A DNA stretch of 64,000 nucleotides, from positions 4,340,001 through 4,404,000 of the forward strand of contig NZ_CP036348.1 of NCBI RefSeq assembly GCF_007753095.1. Reading direction: 5' to 3'. This stretch comes from Rosistilla carotiformis (lineage in GTDB: Bacteria > Planctomycetota > Planctomycetia > Pirellulales > Pirellulaceae). Below are positions 19,002-29,789 of this stretch, piece after piece. Within the stretch, counting starts at the first letter, position 1, and every line of letters starts with the position of its first letter. The position numbers and the translations under genes are program-made. The notes beneath the pieces were generated by a model that ran no database searches, was not told the DNA's origin, and was given only the letters and a program-made list of their open reading frames with translations.

Positions 19002-19922
19002 CTATAACACGTGCTGCAGTCGATCGAACAGCCGGTCGACTTCCGCCGCCGTCTCGGCATCGATTGTCCAACCGACAGGTTGGCGTTGCACCGTATTTTT
19101 GAAGATCCCGCGGCGAACGAGCAGATGTTTTTCGATCGCCAAAAAACCATCGAGTCCGGCTGACAACTGCAGCGCGACGATCGCACAGATCGGCAGCGAC
19201 AATTGATAAATCCGATCGTCGTCTCCCGCTTGCAGCGCATTCCAAAGGGCGACGATTGCGTCCAACAGATCGGTGCCGGGCATCGTGCCGACGATTCCGC
19301 GTCGGTAGCAATCGACGAGGTTGATCCCGCCAGAGCCTTCAAAAATCTGTGCTTTCCCACCGGTCGCGTCGCGAAGACGGGAGAGGTTCGGTCCCAGCGG
19401 GCTCGCTTCAGGCTTGAACAAAATCCGCTCGGGACCAAATTGTTCTAACAGTTCTCCGTAGACACCGATGTCAATCGCCGAACCGACGTATCCCGAAGCG
19501 TCTTGAACCACCAACGGGATCGAGATGCCGGCGGCGATCGCGGCGAAGTAGTCGCGCGTCGCGGCGCTGCTCAGGCTGGTCGAGATCGGCGGAATTGCCA
19601 TCACCGCCGACGCGCCGACCGACTGGGCATGCTGAGCCAGTTCGACCGCGACCGGAGTGCTCTCGGCACCGACGCTGATCACCGACGTGCCGCGGCCTTG
19701 GGCTGCCTTGCAAACATGTTCGGCCAGTTCGCGGCGGCCCGATTCGCTGAGCCGCAAGATTTCGCTGACCATCGCCACAACAACCCCATCGGCTCCCGTG
19801 TCGAAGGCCCATTGGATCTCGCGATCGAGCGTCTCGAAATCAAAGTCACCCTGCGGGGTGAAAGGAGTTTGCAGGACGGGAAGGACGCCGCGCAACTGCG
19901 GCCGGCTAGCGGAGGATGTCAT
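19002..19922 (-). CDS. Dihydrodipicolinate synthase/KDG aldolase family lyase
   Basis: 306-residue TIM-barrel class I aldolase or dehydratase. The Schiff-base lysine is Lys170 in [10 protein letters not shown] conserved (V/L)PxLxTPF-type start is present ([10 protein letters not shown], about 13-22). GAESTP and the GSGGINLVD glycine block shape the substrate pocket. The typical NxP-Tyr motif of true DapA is replaced (QDASGY), which argues for a keto-acid substrate such as 2-keto-3-deoxy sugar acid rather than lysine synthesis. The start overlaps the preceding hydrolase by 17 bases. It would cleave or dehydrate the product of the dehydratase at 21300. Confidence 0.83.
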   Translation of the reverse strand: MTSSASRPQLRGVLPVLQTPFTPQGDFDFETLDREIQWAFDTGADGVVVAMVSEILRLSESGRRELAEHVCKAAQGRGTSVISVGAESTPVAVELAQHAQSVGASAVMAIPPISTSLSSAATRDYFAAIAAGISIPLVVQDASGYVGSAIDIGVYGELLEQFGPERILFKPEASPLGPNLSRLRDATGGKAQIFEGSGGINLVDCYRRGIVGTMPGTDLLDAIVALWNALQAGDDDRIYQLSLPICAIVALQLSAGLDGFLAIEKHLLVRRGIFKNTVQRQPVGWTIDAETAAEVDRLFDRLQHVL

Positions 19923-21300
19923 CGATTTCCTGGGTGAGAGTTTCTAATGTCGCTTCCAAGCAACCGCGGTCGAATGGAGTCTGCCAAACAGCATAGACAT
20001 CTTTGTCGTAAAGATCCGCCGGTGGCAGGTAGCCGATCGTGCCGTTGATCAGATTCATGCAGATGATCGCGTTATAGGGAAATCGCTTTCGCAATTCGCG
20101 CTGCAACAACGAATAGGCTTCGCAACAGCTGCCGACCAGCACGGCGTCCCCCATCCGCCAGATATACAACGGCAACGCGTACGTCTTGCCATCGCCCAGG
20201 CGGAGCCGGATATCGCGGCGGCGAAGCAACCGTTCCTGCAACGTGCGGTCGGTGCAGGCGACACGCTGTGCTTCCAGTTCCGCCGCTGATGGCCAGTCTT
20301 TCAGCGGCAGATCGACCGACGATTCGACGGCTGCGAGTTTTTCAGAGGCCTTCCGCGGCTGGTGCCGCCACTTCGCTAAGGGAGCTCCCGACGTGACGGC
20401 CCCTTCAAAGGCCAGCTGCGTTCCGGCGGGCTCCATTCCGGCGAGGGTCGATAGCGCGGCATATCCCAATTGGCGACCGTGCCCATCGGCGACCGCGGTG
20501 TCGCCGACATATTGATAACGGGGCGCCTGGTCGCCGCACGCTCCGAGCAGGAAGACGGCGGGAGCCCCAGTCGCTTGCTGGATCGTCTCGCGCATCGCGC
20601 CGATGTAATCGGGTGAGATCGCTGTGTTTTCCCAGGCCAGCGTGGTCGGGTGACAGGCGTAGTTGACGATCGTCGCGCGCAAGTTGCCCTGCGGGTCGGT
20701 GACTCGCCCCAACAGCAGCGTTCCGTCGGCTTCGCCTGCGGGATCGAAGCCGCACAAAAAGTGATCGCCTTCCGATTCGGGATCGGGGAGATCGCGGGTC
20801 GTTGCAAGTCCGCAGTGCCCGGTCTGCCATTCAAGCGTCGCTTCGCTGGCATCAGCGAAGGCTTGGCGGACCGTGGCGACCGCGGTTTCCAAAATGGAAT
20901 CGATCCACGGTTTGGTCAGCTCCATTCCTGGCAGCGGATCGGTCGATTCCAGCAACGGCGGACCGGCGTGCGTGTGCGTCAAAGCGAAGATCAGTTGCGA
21001 ACTGTCGAGCGAAAACTCCTCCAACAGCCGCTGTTGAAACCGAGGAAAAAGTTCCGGTGTTCGCCACCATCCGAGATCGGCATCGATCAGCACCAAGGGC
21101 GAATCGCCTGACAACGACGCGATCGTCGTGGCGGTCAACGTCAACGAGCGGTGGATCGAATCGGCCACATCGTGCGCCGCCGCGCCCCAGTTGCGGGAAT
21201 AGATCCCGACCGGGGGCGTGATGTCGTTCAGCGCGATCCCGATGCGTCCATGAAACGCAGCGTGGTGGAAGGTGGGAGCTGCCTCTGGTGAATCACTCAT
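19906..21300 (-). CDS. Neutral/alkaline ceramidase-like hydrolase, no signal peptide
   Basis: 464 residues of the zinc-dependent neutral ceramidase-like family. [17 protein letters not shown] at the start and the zinc histidines in [10 protein letters not shown]-like sequence ([10 protein letters not shown], about 108-117) and NYACHPTTL are visible. ACGDQAP follows as in the family. The C-terminal Ig-like domain of true ceramidases seems absent. The ATG at 21300 overlaps the dehydratase stop by one base and has GGAG upstream; a TTG two codons earlier is less likely. No export signal, so it is cytoplasmic, as the three neighbouring enzymes are. In this operon it may open an amide or lactone of a sugar acid; that is inference. 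Confidence 0.8.
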   Translation of the reverse strand: MSDSPEAAPTFHHAAFHGRIGIALNDITPPVGIYSRNWGAAAHDVADSIHRSLTLTATTIASLSGDSPLVLIDADLGWWRTPELFPRFQQRLLEEFSLDSSQLIFALTHTHAGPPLLESTDPLPGMELTKPWIDSILETAVATVRQAFADASEATLEWQTGHCGLATTRDLPDPESEGDHFLCGFDPAGEADGTLLLGRVTDPQGNLRATIVNYACHPTTLAWENTAISPDYIGAMRETIQQATGAPAVFLLGACGDQAPRYQYVGDTAVADGHGRQLGYAALSTLAGMEPAGTQLAFEGAVTSGAPLAKWRHQPRKASEKLAAVESSVDLPLKDWPSAAELEAQRVACTDRTLQERLLRRRDIRLRLGDGKTYALPLYIWRMGDAVLVGSCCEAYSLLQRELRKRFPYNAIICMNLINGTIGYLPPADLYDKDVYAVWQTPFDRGCLEATLETLTQEIDDILR

Positions 21301-22478
21301 TACCAATCTCCTACGGCGCCGTCGGAATAAAAGACCCGTTGAGCCAGTTCTTGCTGGAACGGATGTTTGCGGATTTCATCTTCGTCGACGGTCACGCCCA
21401 ATCCCGGTGCCGTGCCCGGCGTGACGGTCCGCGTCGCTTCATCGACGACGTAACTCTCTTGAACGACATCGCATCGCCAAGGGACATCCTGGTGAACCGC
21501 TTCGCAAATGATGTAGCTAGGCTGCGAGAAACCGAACTCCAGCGAAGCCGCGGTGCTGATCGGACCTTGCGGATTGTGAGGTGCCAGCGCGATTCGGTAC
21601 GCATCGGCAAGCGCCGCGATCCGGCGGGCTTCGGTGAAACCGCCGCAGTGCGTGAGGTCCAACTGGCAGATCTCGCAACCGCGCGCCGCAAAGAGATCGC
21701 GGAATGCGGCCAGATGGGTCAGCCGTTCGCCGGTGGCGATCGGAGTCGTCACCGCTGCGTTGATCGCCGCGAGCGATTCGATGCTCTCGGGCCAGCAGGG
21801 CTCTTCGAAAAAATAGAGTCCATATTGATCGAGCGCCTTGGCGAACTGCATTCCCATCGCGGGGGAGGGGCGCGCGTGGCAATCGACCATGATGTCGATG
21901 TCGTCGCCGACCGCTTCACGCATCGCGGCGACGCAGGCATCGGCCGCCTTGATCGACTTCAATCCTTCCACAGGCATTGTCGGTGGAACCGCCATCGACT
22001 TGAACGCGCTAAAACCATCGGCAACGGCTTGCTGAGCCAAGTCGGCAAACTGGCGGGCATTATCGACCGGCGTCTCGTAAAAGCTTTCCAAGTTGCCGCC
22101 GCCCAGATGGCAATACATCCGGATCGAATCGCGAACCGGTCCGCCCCACAGGCGATGGCACGGCACGCCATGCACCTTGCCGAGAATATCCCACAGCGCC
22201 AGGTCGATGCCGGAGATCGCCGTCGAGCGGACGACGCCGCTGCCGTGCCAGAAATGCTGCCGCCACATCATCTGCCACAGATGTTCGATGCTGGTCGGGT
22301 CCTCGCCGATCAGCAGTTCGGACAAATCTTGGATCGATCCCACGACACCGCGGGTGTGCCATTCGAGAGTCGCTTCGCCCCATCCGACCAAGCCGGGTTG
22401 GTCGGTGATCACTTTAACGAAGATCCAGTTGCGCATCCTCGCGTGGCAAACGTGCGTTTCGATCGCGGTGATTTTCAT
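21300..22478 (-). CDS. Enolase-superfamily sugar-acid dehydratase, galactonate dehydratase-like
   Basis: 392 residues; would remove water from a sugar acid to give a 2-keto-3-deoxy acid. All catalytic positions fit E. coli galactonate dehydratase (DgoD) with a constant offset of 16: metal ligands Asp199, Glu225 and Glu251, acid/base His201 and His301, and Glu326. These correspond to 183, 209, 235, 185, 285 and 310. Start set at 22478 ([10 protein letters not shown]) because this is the canonical beginning and AGAAGAAA precedes it; a longer frame adds 19 non-homologous residues. First gene of the four-gene minus-strand operon, divergent from the GntR regulator. Galactonate, gluconate or another aldonate are all possible substrates. 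Confidence 0.88.
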   Translation of the reverse strand: MKITAIETHVCHARMRNWIFVKVITDQPGLVGWGEATLEWHTRGVVGSIQDLSELLIGEDPTSIEHLWQMMWRQHFWHGSGVVRSTAISGIDLALWDILGKVHGVPCHRLWGGPVRDSIRMYCHLGGGNLESFYETPVDNARQFADLAQQAVADGFSAFKSMAVPPTMPVEGLKSIKAADACVAAMREAVGDDIDIMVDCHARPSPAMGMQFAKALDQYGLYFFEEPCWPESIESLAAINAAVTTPIATGERLTHLAAFRDLFAARGCEICQLDLTHCGGFTEARRIAALADAYRIALAPHNPQGPISTAASLEFGFSQPSYIICEAVHQDVPWRCDVVQESYVVDEATRTVTPGTAPGLGVTVDEDEIRKHPFQQELAQRVFYSDGAVGDW

Positions 22479-22530
22479 GTTGTTTCTTCTGCTTCCAAAG
22501 TCCTGTGAGGCCAAAATCATCCAAGAATCC

Positions 22531-22562
22531 TTCACCGGGAATTTACAGTCTTTTCACCGGGA
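22531..22562. repeat. Short direct repeat TTCACCGGGA in the divergent promoter
   Basis: TTCACCGGGA occurs at 22531-22540 and again at 22553-22562, 22 bases apart (two helical turns), between the dehydratase operon and gntR. The spacing suggests binding sites on one DNA face. No regulator is assigned. Confidence 0.45.
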
Positions 22563-22581
22563 TCACGAACTAAATTTGTTT

Positions 22582-22620
22582 TTGTCTGACAATGTTACTT
22601 GCGTTTGTCACCAATGACAA
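22582..22620. promoter_or_regulatory. Candidate GntR (FCD-type) operators
   Basis: Two inverted repeats with the same half site: TTGTC-T-GACAA (22582-22592) and TTGTC-N6-GACAA (22605-22620). The first fits the TNGT-N3-ACNA pattern of FadR/FCD regulators. They lie just upstream of gntR and in the promoter region of the divergent sugar-acid operon, so autoregulation plus operon control is likely. Confidence 0.6.
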
Positions 22621-22635
22621 GTATCGTTCTGAAGT

Positions 22636-23520
22636 ATGTCGATCACCGATTTCATCCGAAACGATTTAGCGCTACGTCTGCGATCCGGTCGCGATCTCCC
22701 GGCGCAGCTGACGCTCGACTCGTTGGCCGAACTCTATGACGTCAGCTTCACTCCCGTGCGGGCGGCGGTCGCCGACCTGATCGATGAGGGTTTGCTGCGG
22801 AAGGGAGCCAACCGGCGACTCGAAGCCTGTCCGCTGGCCAAAGCACTGAAAGAAGTCGACCAGCTGACCGAGGCCCCCAAGCCGCCTGTCGATCCGGCGG
22901 AAAAGATCGCCGACGATTTGGTGCTGTTGAGTCTCGAAGGCAAATCGGTCTACCTGCGCGAAGAGGTGACCGCCGAGAAATATTCGCTCAGCCGTTCGGC
23001 GATCCGGAACATCCTGCACCAATTGGCTGGCGAAGGGATGCTCGATCATATCCCGCGCCGCGGTTGGCGTTTGCGACCGTTTCGTCAGGACGATTTGCTG
23101 GCGTTTATCGAAGTCCGCGAAGCGTTGGAGCTGAAGGCGTTGCAGTTGGCCCGTCCGCGACTGGACAAGCAACAACTGCAAGCGATCCTCGAACGCAACG
23201 CGCCGCCGCCCTCCCCCACCGATCGCTTTCCTGTCGACGAATCGCTGCACGAATATTTGGTCGCGACGTCGGGGAACGCCTACATCCGCGACTTCTTCGA
23301 ACGTCAGGGCCGGTATTTCCGATTGCTGTTCCGTTGGGAAGACAACGACCGATCGGCAGCCCTTGCAACACTGAAGCAGCACAGCGACGTGGTGCAAGCT
23401 TTGCTCGATGAGGATTGGGCTGCTGCCGAAGCCGCTCTGTCTCACCACATTCGATCGAATCACCCGGTCTTAATGACCCGACCACCCACCGACGGTCTCC
23501 CTCCCACCGACCCCAAGTAG
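22636..23520 (+). CDS. GntR/FadR-type regulator with two winged-helix domains
   Basis: 294 residues. Unlike the usual one-HTH layout, two winged-helix domains are visible. The first, about 5-65, has [20 protein letters not shown]. The second, about 88-150, has [17 protein letters not shown] and a wing with [12 protein letters not shown] ligand-binding FCD helical domain follows (about 155-275), with [11 protein letters not shown] and paired His residues near the end. Predicted repressor of the divergent sugar-acid operon, released by a sugar acid. The gene ends 10 bases before the PSD1 gene, so it may also be transcribed with 23531-28315. Confidence 0.85.
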   Translation: MSITDFIRNDLALRLRSGRDLPAQLTLDSLAELYDVSFTPVRAAVADLIDEGLLRKGANRRLEACPLAKALKEVDQLTEAPKPPVDPAEKIADDLVLLSLEGKSVYLREEVTAEKYSLSRSAIRNILHQLAGEGMLDHIPRRGWRLRPFRQDDLLAFIEVREALELKALQLARPRLDKQQLQAILERNAPPPSPTDRFPVDESLHEYLVATSGNAYIRDFFERQGRYFRLLFRWEDNDRSAALATLKQHSDVVQALLDEDWAAAEAALSHHIRSNHPVLMTRPPTDGLPPTDPK

Positions 23521-23530
23521 AGAGGCAATC

Positions 23531-26500
23531 ATGAAGTTTGTCAGCCGAATCTGCACGACAATCATCTGCCTAACGGTTGCAGTCCAAGCGAGCCTCTTCG
23601 CCGACGACAACCAAGTCGACTATGAAACTCAAGTCAAACCGCTGCTTCGCGAGCGTTGTTACGCTTGCCATGGAGCGCTGAAGCAGGAAGGGGGCCTGCG
23701 TCTCGATACCGGTGCCTTCATTCGACAAGGGGGCGATTCGGGAGCGGCAGTCGATCTCGAGGAGGAACCTCAGTTCAACCTGATCGTCGAACGAACGGCG
23801 GACACCGATCCGGGCTCCCGAATGCCACCCGAATTCGAAGGCGAACCGCTCTCGGCCGAACAGGTCGACCTTTTGAAACGCTGGATCGCGGCGGGAGCCG
23901 ATTCGCCAGCCGACGAGGTCCCGGAAGCCGATCCCGCGCAGCACTGGTCGTTTCAACCGCTCGCCCGTCCCGAAGTTCCCGTCATTGACGATGCAAACTG
24001 GGGCCGCAATCCGATCGACGCCTGGATTGCTCAAGGCCATCAAAAGAATGAAATCAAGCCTCAATCCGAAGCCGATCGCGTGCTGTTGCTGCGGCGACTC
24101 TCGTTCGACCTGATTGGGTTGCCCCCGACCAGCGAAGAGATCGCTGCGGTTGTCAACGATCAGTCGTCGGACTGGTACGAAAAAACGGTCGACCGGTTGT
24201 TGGACGACCCGCGCCATGGCGAGCGATGGGCGCGTCACTGGATGGACAATTGGCGTTACAGCGATTGGTGGGGGCTGAATGCTCAACTGCGAAACAGCCA
24301 ACGGCACATGTGGCATTGGCGCGATTGGATCGTTGAATCGCTGAACAATGACGTTCCCTACGACGAGATGGTTCGCTTGATGTTGGCGGCCGACGAGCTT
24401 GCTCCCGATGACCCTGCCAAACTGAGAGCCACCGGATTTCTGGCTCGCAACTTCTATATCTTCAACCGACACACCTGGATGGACCAAACGGTCGAACATG
24501 TCGGTAAGGGCTTGCTTGGTCTGACGATGAACTGCGCCAAGTGCCACGACCATAAGTTCGATCCGATCGGCCATGTCGACTACTACAAAATGCGGGCCTT
24601 CTTTGAACCCTATCTGGTCCGTTTAGACAACGTGCCTGGTGAGCTGGACGTCAACAAGGATGGTATCCCACGCGTCTTCGATGCGCTGGTCGATGCGCCG
24701 ACCTACCTCTTCATTCGTGGCGACGAAGCTCAACCCGATAAGTCGAAGGCGATCGCTCCCGGCGTGCCGAAGATGTTCGAGTTTGAAGAGTTGGCGATCG
24801 AGCCAGTCGATCTTCCTCCGGAAGCTTGGCAGCCGGCACGCCACCCCTGGGTGTTGGATGACCATCTTGCCGCCGCACAAAAGCGTCAGCAGGCGAGCCT
24901 GCCACGCGTTGAAAAAGCGACAACGGCCTTGGAAAACGCACGCAAGATGGCCGAAGGGGCAAGCCCCGTCGAGGAATCGACCACACCGTTTACTCCCATC
25001 GTCGAAGACTTTGCGACGTTCGACGATTCGCGTTGGCAACGGGGAGCGGGCGAATGGGATCTTCAACCAGGTCGCGTCAAGCAGACCATGGATGGGCACA
25101 ACCGGTCGATCTTGCAGTTGCTGGAGAAGCCGCCTCGGGATTTCGATGCCAGCATGCGTTTTCGAATTCACGGAGCTGGTGGATGGCGATCGATTGGCAT
25201 CGGATTCGACGCACCATTCGCCGCCGGAGATTCACTCAATCAATCGCGACAATTCGTCTATGCGAGTGCGCACGCTGGTGGTCCGAAGGTTCAAGTCTCT
25301 TATCTCGACAATGGCAAATCGAATTACCCTAGCGACGGGCGTGCACCTGCGGACATCCAGCTGGAAACCGATTACACGCTGCGAGTTCAGGTTCGCGGAA
25401 ATCTGATCAACGCCTCGTTGAACGGCGAACCGATGGTTGCATCTCGAACCCCTTCGGCTCGGGTGGATGGTGCGATCCGGTTGGTCACGTTTGACGCGAT
25501 CGCGTCGATTTTGGAATTCAAGCTTTCCGCGTTGCCGGCCGACGTCAAACTGCGTGAGTCGAGTGGCGCGACCAGTGTCGATCCCGTGGTCGCAGCGGAG
25601 TTCGAACTTGCGCTTGCGAAGGCCCAGGCCGCCGTTGCCCAGGCCGATTGGGAAAGCGTGCAGGCTCGCGCTCAAGCGATGCGGACCTCTTGGGAATCCG
25701 ACGATGCTGCCGCGATCCGGGAACAGGCGGTCGCAGCGATTCGGGCGGAACGGGAACATGCGGTCGCGAAGGCCCGCGCGGCGGTGACGGCCGAACAGGT
25801 GTCGGTCGCGCGAGCGAACGCCGACAAATTGAAGGCGGCGGAAAAGAAGCTGGCCGATGCGAAAAAGACACTTGAAAAAGCGGAGGCGTTGGCCAAGGCG
25901 GAAGTCAAGGATTCGGATCAGTTTACGCCGCTGAAGGGAGCGAAGTGGACCCCGACGCGGTTCCAATTCACGGGCAAAGACGACCCAGCGGTCGAGTTCC
26001 CACAGCAGAGCACGGGCCGGCGAACGGCGCTGGCGCGTTGGATCACCGATCCTCGCAATCCGCTGACCGCTCGCGTCGCGGCGAATCACATTTGGACGCG
26101 GCACTTGGGACAGCCGTTGGTCGCTTCGACGTTCGATTTCGGTCGCAATGGGAACGATCCGACGCATCCCGAACTGCTCGATTGGCTCGCTTCGGAATTG
26201 ATCGATAGCGGTTGGAACATGAAGCACCTGCATCGCTTGATCGTCCTTTCGAGCACCTATCGCATGGATTCCTCGCTGAGCGGAATGGAGGAACAACTGG
26301 CAAAAGATCCCGACAACCATCATTGGTGGCGAAGGGTTCCGATCCGGTTGGAATCCCAAGCGGTCCGCGACGCGGTGCTGGCTGTTGCCGGAACATTGAA
26401 CGAGACGATAGGAGGACCATCGGTGCTCCCCGCCGACCAGGACAAGTCGCATCGACGCAGCTTGTATTTCTTCCACAGCAACAACGAGAAGAACCTGCTG

Positions 26501-26836
26501 TTGAGCATGTTCGATGAAGCCTCGGTGGCCGAGTGTTACCAGCGCGAACAAAGCATCGTTCCGCAACAAGCCCTTGCGCTTTCGAACAGCCGGCTGGTGC
26601 TCGAATCATCGCAACAGATCGCTGCTGCAATCGCGGCCGACCATCCCGAAGACGAAGCCTTTGTTCGACAGGCTTTTCTGTTGCTGTTGGGGATCCAGCC
26701 GACAGCTCAAGAAATCGACGACTGCCAATCGGCGTTGACCGCCTGGCGCGAATTGCCCGAGGGAAGCGACGACTCGGCTCGCGGGAATTTGATCTGGGCG
26801 ATCATCAACCACAACGACTTTGTCACGCTGCGTTAG
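23531..26836 (+). CDS. Planctomycete cytochrome protein, PSCyt1/DUF1549/DUF1553 (PSD1)
   Basis: 1101-residue secreted protein typical of planctomycetes. Signal peptide about 1-24. PSCyt1 domain with heme motif CYACH (about 43-47). DUF1549 domain (about 160-370) with CAKCHDHKFDPI, also a possible heme site. Inserted segment (about 500-670) resembling a LamG-like beta sandwich, then an Ala/Lys/Glu coiled coil (about 680-800) as in KAEALAKAEVK. DUF1553 domain to the end (about 830-1100) with WITDPRNPLTARVA and PQQALALSNS. Its reaction is unknown; it is normally paired with a DUF1501 protein, as here, and is thought to act in polysaccharide use. AGAGG precedes the ATG. Confidence 0.92.
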   Translation: MKFVSRICTTIICLTVAVQASLFADDNQVDYETQVKPLLRERCYACHGALKQEGGLRLDTGAFIRQGGDSGAAVDLEEEPQFNLIVERTADTDPGSRMPPEFEGEPLSAEQVDLLKRWIAAGADSPADEVPEADPAQHWSFQPLARPEVPVIDDANWGRNPIDAWIAQGHQKNEIKPQSEADRVLLLRRLSFDLIGLPPTSEEIAAVVNDQSSDWYEKTVDRLLDDPRHGERWARHWMDNWRYSDWWGLNAQLRNSQRHMWHWRDWIVESLNNDVPYDEMVRLMLAADELAPDDPAKLRATGFLARNFYIFNRHTWMDQTVEHVGKGLLGLTMNCAKCHDHKFDPIGHVDYYKMRAFFEPYLVRLDNVPGELDVNKDGIPRVFDALVDAPTYLFIRGDEAQPDKSKAIAPGVPKMFEFEELAIEPVDLPPEAWQPARHPWVLDDHLAAAQKRQQASLPRVEKATTALENARKMAEGASPVEESTTPFTPIVEDFATFDDSRWQRGAGEWDLQPGRVKQTMDGHNRSILQLLEKPPRDFDASMRFRIHGAGGWRSIGIGFDAPFAAGDSLNQSRQFVYASAHAGGPKVQVSYLDNGKSNYPSDGRAPADIQLETDYTLRVQVRGNLINASLNGEPMVASRTPSARVDGAIRLVTFDAIASILEFKLSALPADVKLRESSGATSVDPVVAAEFELALAKAQAAVAQADWESVQARAQAMRTSWESDDAAAIREQAVAAIRAEREHAVAKARAAVTAEQVSVARANADKLKAAEKKLADAKKTLEKAEALAKAEVKDSDQFTPLKGAKWTPTRFQFTGKDDPAVEFPQQSTGRRTALARWITDPRNPLTARVAANHIWTRHLGQPLVASTFDFGRNGNDPTHPELLDWLASELIDSGWNMKHLHRLIVLSSTYRMDSSLSGMEEQLAKDPDNHHWWRRVPIRLESQAVRDAVLAVAGTLNETIGGPSVLPADQDKSHRRSLYFFHSNNEKNLLLSMFDEASVAECYQREQSIVPQQALALSNSRLVLESSQQIAAAIAADHPEDEAFVRQAFLLLLGIQPTAQEIDDCQSALTAWRELPEGSDDSARGNLIWAIINHNDFVTLR

Positions 26837-26866
26837 CCGGCGTCTATCGAGAGAGGACAAATTGAA

Positions 26867-28315
26867 ATGAATAAGTTTTTCAACGGCCATTCGCCGCGTC
26901 GTACGTTTCTAGCCGATATGGGCATGGGGTTCACCGGCTTGGCATTGGGAGCGATGTTGCAGCGGGAAGCCGGCGGTCACGAAGCGGCTTGGGCGCCTCC
27001 GACGGGCGAGCCTCACATGCCGCCCAAAGCAAAGAGTGTGATCTGGTTGTTTATGAATGGCGGTGTCAGCCAGATGGAGAGCTTCGATCCGAAGCCGATG
27101 TTGACAAAATATGCCGGCAAGACGATCTCGGAGACGCCGTTTGCCGACACGCAAGATCCCGAGAAACTCGCCTTGGCCCGCGTCGCCGCCCCCGATGGGA
27201 ACGGGAACCAACGCAACCAACTGTATCCGTTGCAGAAGGGATTCAAAAAACATGGCGAAAGCGGCATCGAGATCAGCGATTGGTTTCCGCACATCGCCAA
27301 ACACGCCGACAAGCTGGCGGTCGTCCGGTCGATGTATACGACCGACAGCAACCACGGCGCGCAAACGCAATTCCATTCCGGCCGCCACTTAAACGATGGT
27401 AACTACCCGACGCTGGGTGCCTGGGTGCATTACGGTCTCGGCTCGCTCAACGAGAACCTGCCGCAATTCATCTCGATCGGCAAGCGTGAGTATTGGAACA
27501 AACGGGACGGACATTATCTGGGTCCCGCGCACGATGCAGTCCCGATGCGCGTCGATCCCGACAACCCATTGGATTTCAGCAGCCCCGAGCGCCCGTTCGC
27601 GCGGTCGTCGCAGGAGATCGGACAGGATCTGATCCAGCGCCTCAACAATCGACGTCAGTTGGAATATCCGAGCGATCCCGCGATGGCAGCTCGGATCGCT
27701 TCGTATGAGCTCGCCTTCCGGATGCAGAGTTCGATCCCGGACGTCGTCGACTTCTCTCAAGAGACCGCCCAGACGCAAGCGATGTATGGGATCGACCAAC
27801 CCCATTCGCGCGAGTTCGGCATGCAGTTGCTTGGCGCCCGACGACTCGTCGAACAAGGCGTCCGCTTCATCCAGATCCAGCACGGCGGTGGCGGTGCGGG
27901 GGCTTGGGATGCGCATGGCAAGCTGGAAGCGAACCACACGAAAAACTCGCTCGCCGTCGATCAACCGATCGGAGGCCTGTTGCAAGATCTGGAACAACGT
28001 GGCCTGTTGGACGAGACCCTTGTCGTCTTCGCCACCGAATTTGGCCGCACCCCAGGATCGCAAGGGAGCGATGGGCGCGATCACCATATCTATGGTTTCT
28101 CGGTCTGGATGGCCGGCGGCGGATTAAAACGAGGCGTCGTTCATGGCGCGACCGACGAGATCGGTTTCCATGCCGTCGAACATCGCCATTACGTGACCGA
28201 CATCCATGCCACGATCCTGAAACAACTAGGGCTCGATTCCCGCAAACTTGAAATTCCCGGCCGCAAACGACTCGAGATCGATCACGGCCGACCGATCGAT
28301 CAAATCATCGCTTAA
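26867..28315 (+). CDS. DUF1501 family protein with Tat signal
   Basis: 482-residue partner of the preceding PSD1 protein, 30 bases downstream. A twin-arginine signal is seen ([13 protein letters not shown], about 9-21). DUF1501 belongs to the alkaline phosphatase/sulfatase-like fold: [18 protein letters not shown] at the start of the core, [18 protein letters not shown] and [18 protein letters not shown] carry metal-type Asp and His residues. True substrate unknown. The pair is repeated many times in planctomycete genomes. GAGAGGAC lies in front of the ATG. The terminator-like hairpin at 28479 ends this unit. Confidence 0.93.
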   Translation: MNKFFNGHSPRRTFLADMGMGFTGLALGAMLQREAGGHEAAWAPPTGEPHMPPKAKSVIWLFMNGGVSQMESFDPKPMLTKYAGKTISETPFADTQDPEKLALARVAAPDGNGNQRNQLYPLQKGFKKHGESGIEISDWFPHIAKHADKLAVVRSMYTTDSNHGAQTQFHSGRHLNDGNYPTLGAWVHYGLGSLNENLPQFISIGKREYWNKRDGHYLGPAHDAVPMRVDPDNPLDFSSPERPFARSSQEIGQDLIQRLNNRRQLEYPSDPAMAARIASYELAFRMQSSIPDVVDFSQETAQTQAMYGIDQPHSREFGMQLLGARRLVEQGVRFIQIQHGGGGAGAWDAHGKLEANHTKNSLAVDQPIGGLLQDLEQRGLLDETLVVFATEFGRTPGSQGSDGRDHHIYGFSVWMAGGGLKRGVVHGATDEIGFHAVEHRHYVTDIHATILKQLGLDSRKLEIPGRKRLEIDHGRPIDQIIA

Positions 28316-28478
28316 GTCGTCATCGACGGCTGCGACCTGCCCCACCCGCGTTTTTGAATTGCCCACAAGACGGAACCTCTGGCGCATTTTTTCGATTGCG
28401 ACAGTGGCGACTGGCTACCCTTTTGGAACTACCGGTGTCTATCCAACCATGCGTTGTTTTCACAGCGGTTCCTGATTG

Positions 28479-28505
28479 GCTCGCAGTTTCTGTGAGCTGC
28501 TTTTT
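28479..28505 (+). terminator. Probable terminator after the DUF1501 gene
   Basis: GCTCGCAG, loop TTT, CTGTGAGC (one G-U pair), then TGC and five T. A wider inverted repeat, AGCGGTTCC at 28464-28472 and GGAACCGCT at 28522-28530, encloses it, so alternative folding is possible. Confidence 0.6.
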
Positions 28506-28575
28506 GATGAAACGGTTCAAGGGAACCGCTTCGTTTTGTTGATTGTTTTATCCACTCGATGCAAGGGAAATTGTC

Positions 28576-29571
28576 ATGCGCCGTAATGTAAGTAGGGGCT
28601 TTACGCTCGTCGAACTCCTCGTCGTGATCGCGATCATTGGGATCTTGGTTGGTCTTCTCTTACCGGCGGTCCAAGCGGCTCGCGAGTCGGCTCGCCGGAT
28701 GCAATGTTCGAACAATTTGAAACAGATTGGTTTGGCGCTGCACAACTATCACGATGTTCATCGCTCGCTGCCGATCGGATCGCTGGGGTTCCTGATCCAG
28801 GGTTGGACCGTGCCGGTCCTGCCATTCGTCGAACAACAAACGGTTTACGACCAATTGACGATTGGACTTCCGAACGGTTTTGACGTCGCCGGAGTGAATG
28901 CGGCGGTCGTCGATCAATGGACTCCGGACATGTTCTGGTGCCCATCGAGTGCCGCAACCCCGATGCACCTGCGAGTCACCTCGGGGAATACCGTCAAGAT
29001 GTCAACGATGTCCTATATCGGTATCGCAGGGGCGCCGACCAGCGCGACCAGCAGCAGCGATCCGACCGGCGCCGGACGCTGCATCAGTGGCGGCCAAGGT
29101 TATGCGTGTGCCAACGGAACGATGATTCCCAACTCCACCGTTCGCTTTCGCGACCTGACCGATGGGCTCAGCAACACCGTGGTGATCGGCGAATCGTCTT
29201 CCTGGGGCGAGACCGCTGCCGGGGCGCGAACCGAAATTCGCACCTCCGCGGAATGGGGTGCCTGGGCCGGTTCGGCTGCGAGCACAACGCCGCCCAACAA
29301 CGGCACAAGCTACATGTGGAGTGCCAACCCCTATTGCCGGCAAATCACCTCGGTTCGCTACCCGATCGGCACCACGCTGGAACTGACCGGATCGGGCGGC
29401 AACCATCGCGATGGTGTCAACAACGCCCTGCACTCGATGCATCCCGGCGGCGTTCAGGTCACACGTGGCGATGGCGGCGTTGGTTTCCTCTCCGAGACCA
29501 TGGAGTTCCTGGTGCTGCGGGACCTGTGCATTCGTGACGATGGCAACGTGATCCCCGGGGACGTCTTCTAA
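28576..29571 (+). CDS. DUF1559 pseudopilin-like protein
   Basis: 331 residues with a type IV/type II pseudopilin N-terminus: short basic leader, then [20 protein letters not shown], cleaved by prepilin peptidase before Phe and methylated. The rest is the planctomycete-specific DUF1559 beta domain, with [12 protein letters not shown] and the H-X9-DG motif near the C-terminus ([12 protein letters not shown]). Probably part of a cell-surface filament or secretion system; planctomycetes have many such genes. The ATG at 28576 is chosen (AGGGAA upstream); an ATG 11 codons earlier gives a non-canonical leader. The next gene is a small lipoprotein, a common partner. Confidence 0.92.
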   Translation: MRRNVSRGFTLVELLVVIAIIGILVGLLLPAVQAARESARRMQCSNNLKQIGLALHNYHDVHRSLPIGSLGFLIQGWTVPVLPFVEQQTVYDQLTIGLPNGFDVAGVNAAVVDQWTPDMFWCPSSAATPMHLRVTSGNTVKMSTMSYIGIAGAPTSATSSSDPTGAGRCISGGQGYACANGTMIPNSTVRFRDLTDGLSNTVVIGESSSWGETAAGARTEIRTSAEWGAWAGSAASTTPPNNGTSYMWSANPYCRQITSVRYPIGTTLELTGSGGNHRDGVNNALHSMHPGGVQVTRGDGGVGFLSETMEFLVLRDLCIRDDGNVIPGDVF

Positions 29572-29789
29572 GCCGCCCGCCGAATCCAAACGCCCACGGC
29601 TGACGGTTCCAGCGACCGTTCGCCTTGCAGGGTCAAAAATGCTTCCAACGCGGTGAACGTCCGAGAGCGATGCGAGCTGCGTTGATCGATGGGCGAATCC
29701 ACTTCGCCAAGCCAAAACAGACGCGTCCTTGAGACGCGTTTATCTCACGACAACGTTTCGTAACCGTTTTTCTTCGTACATAGAACAAA

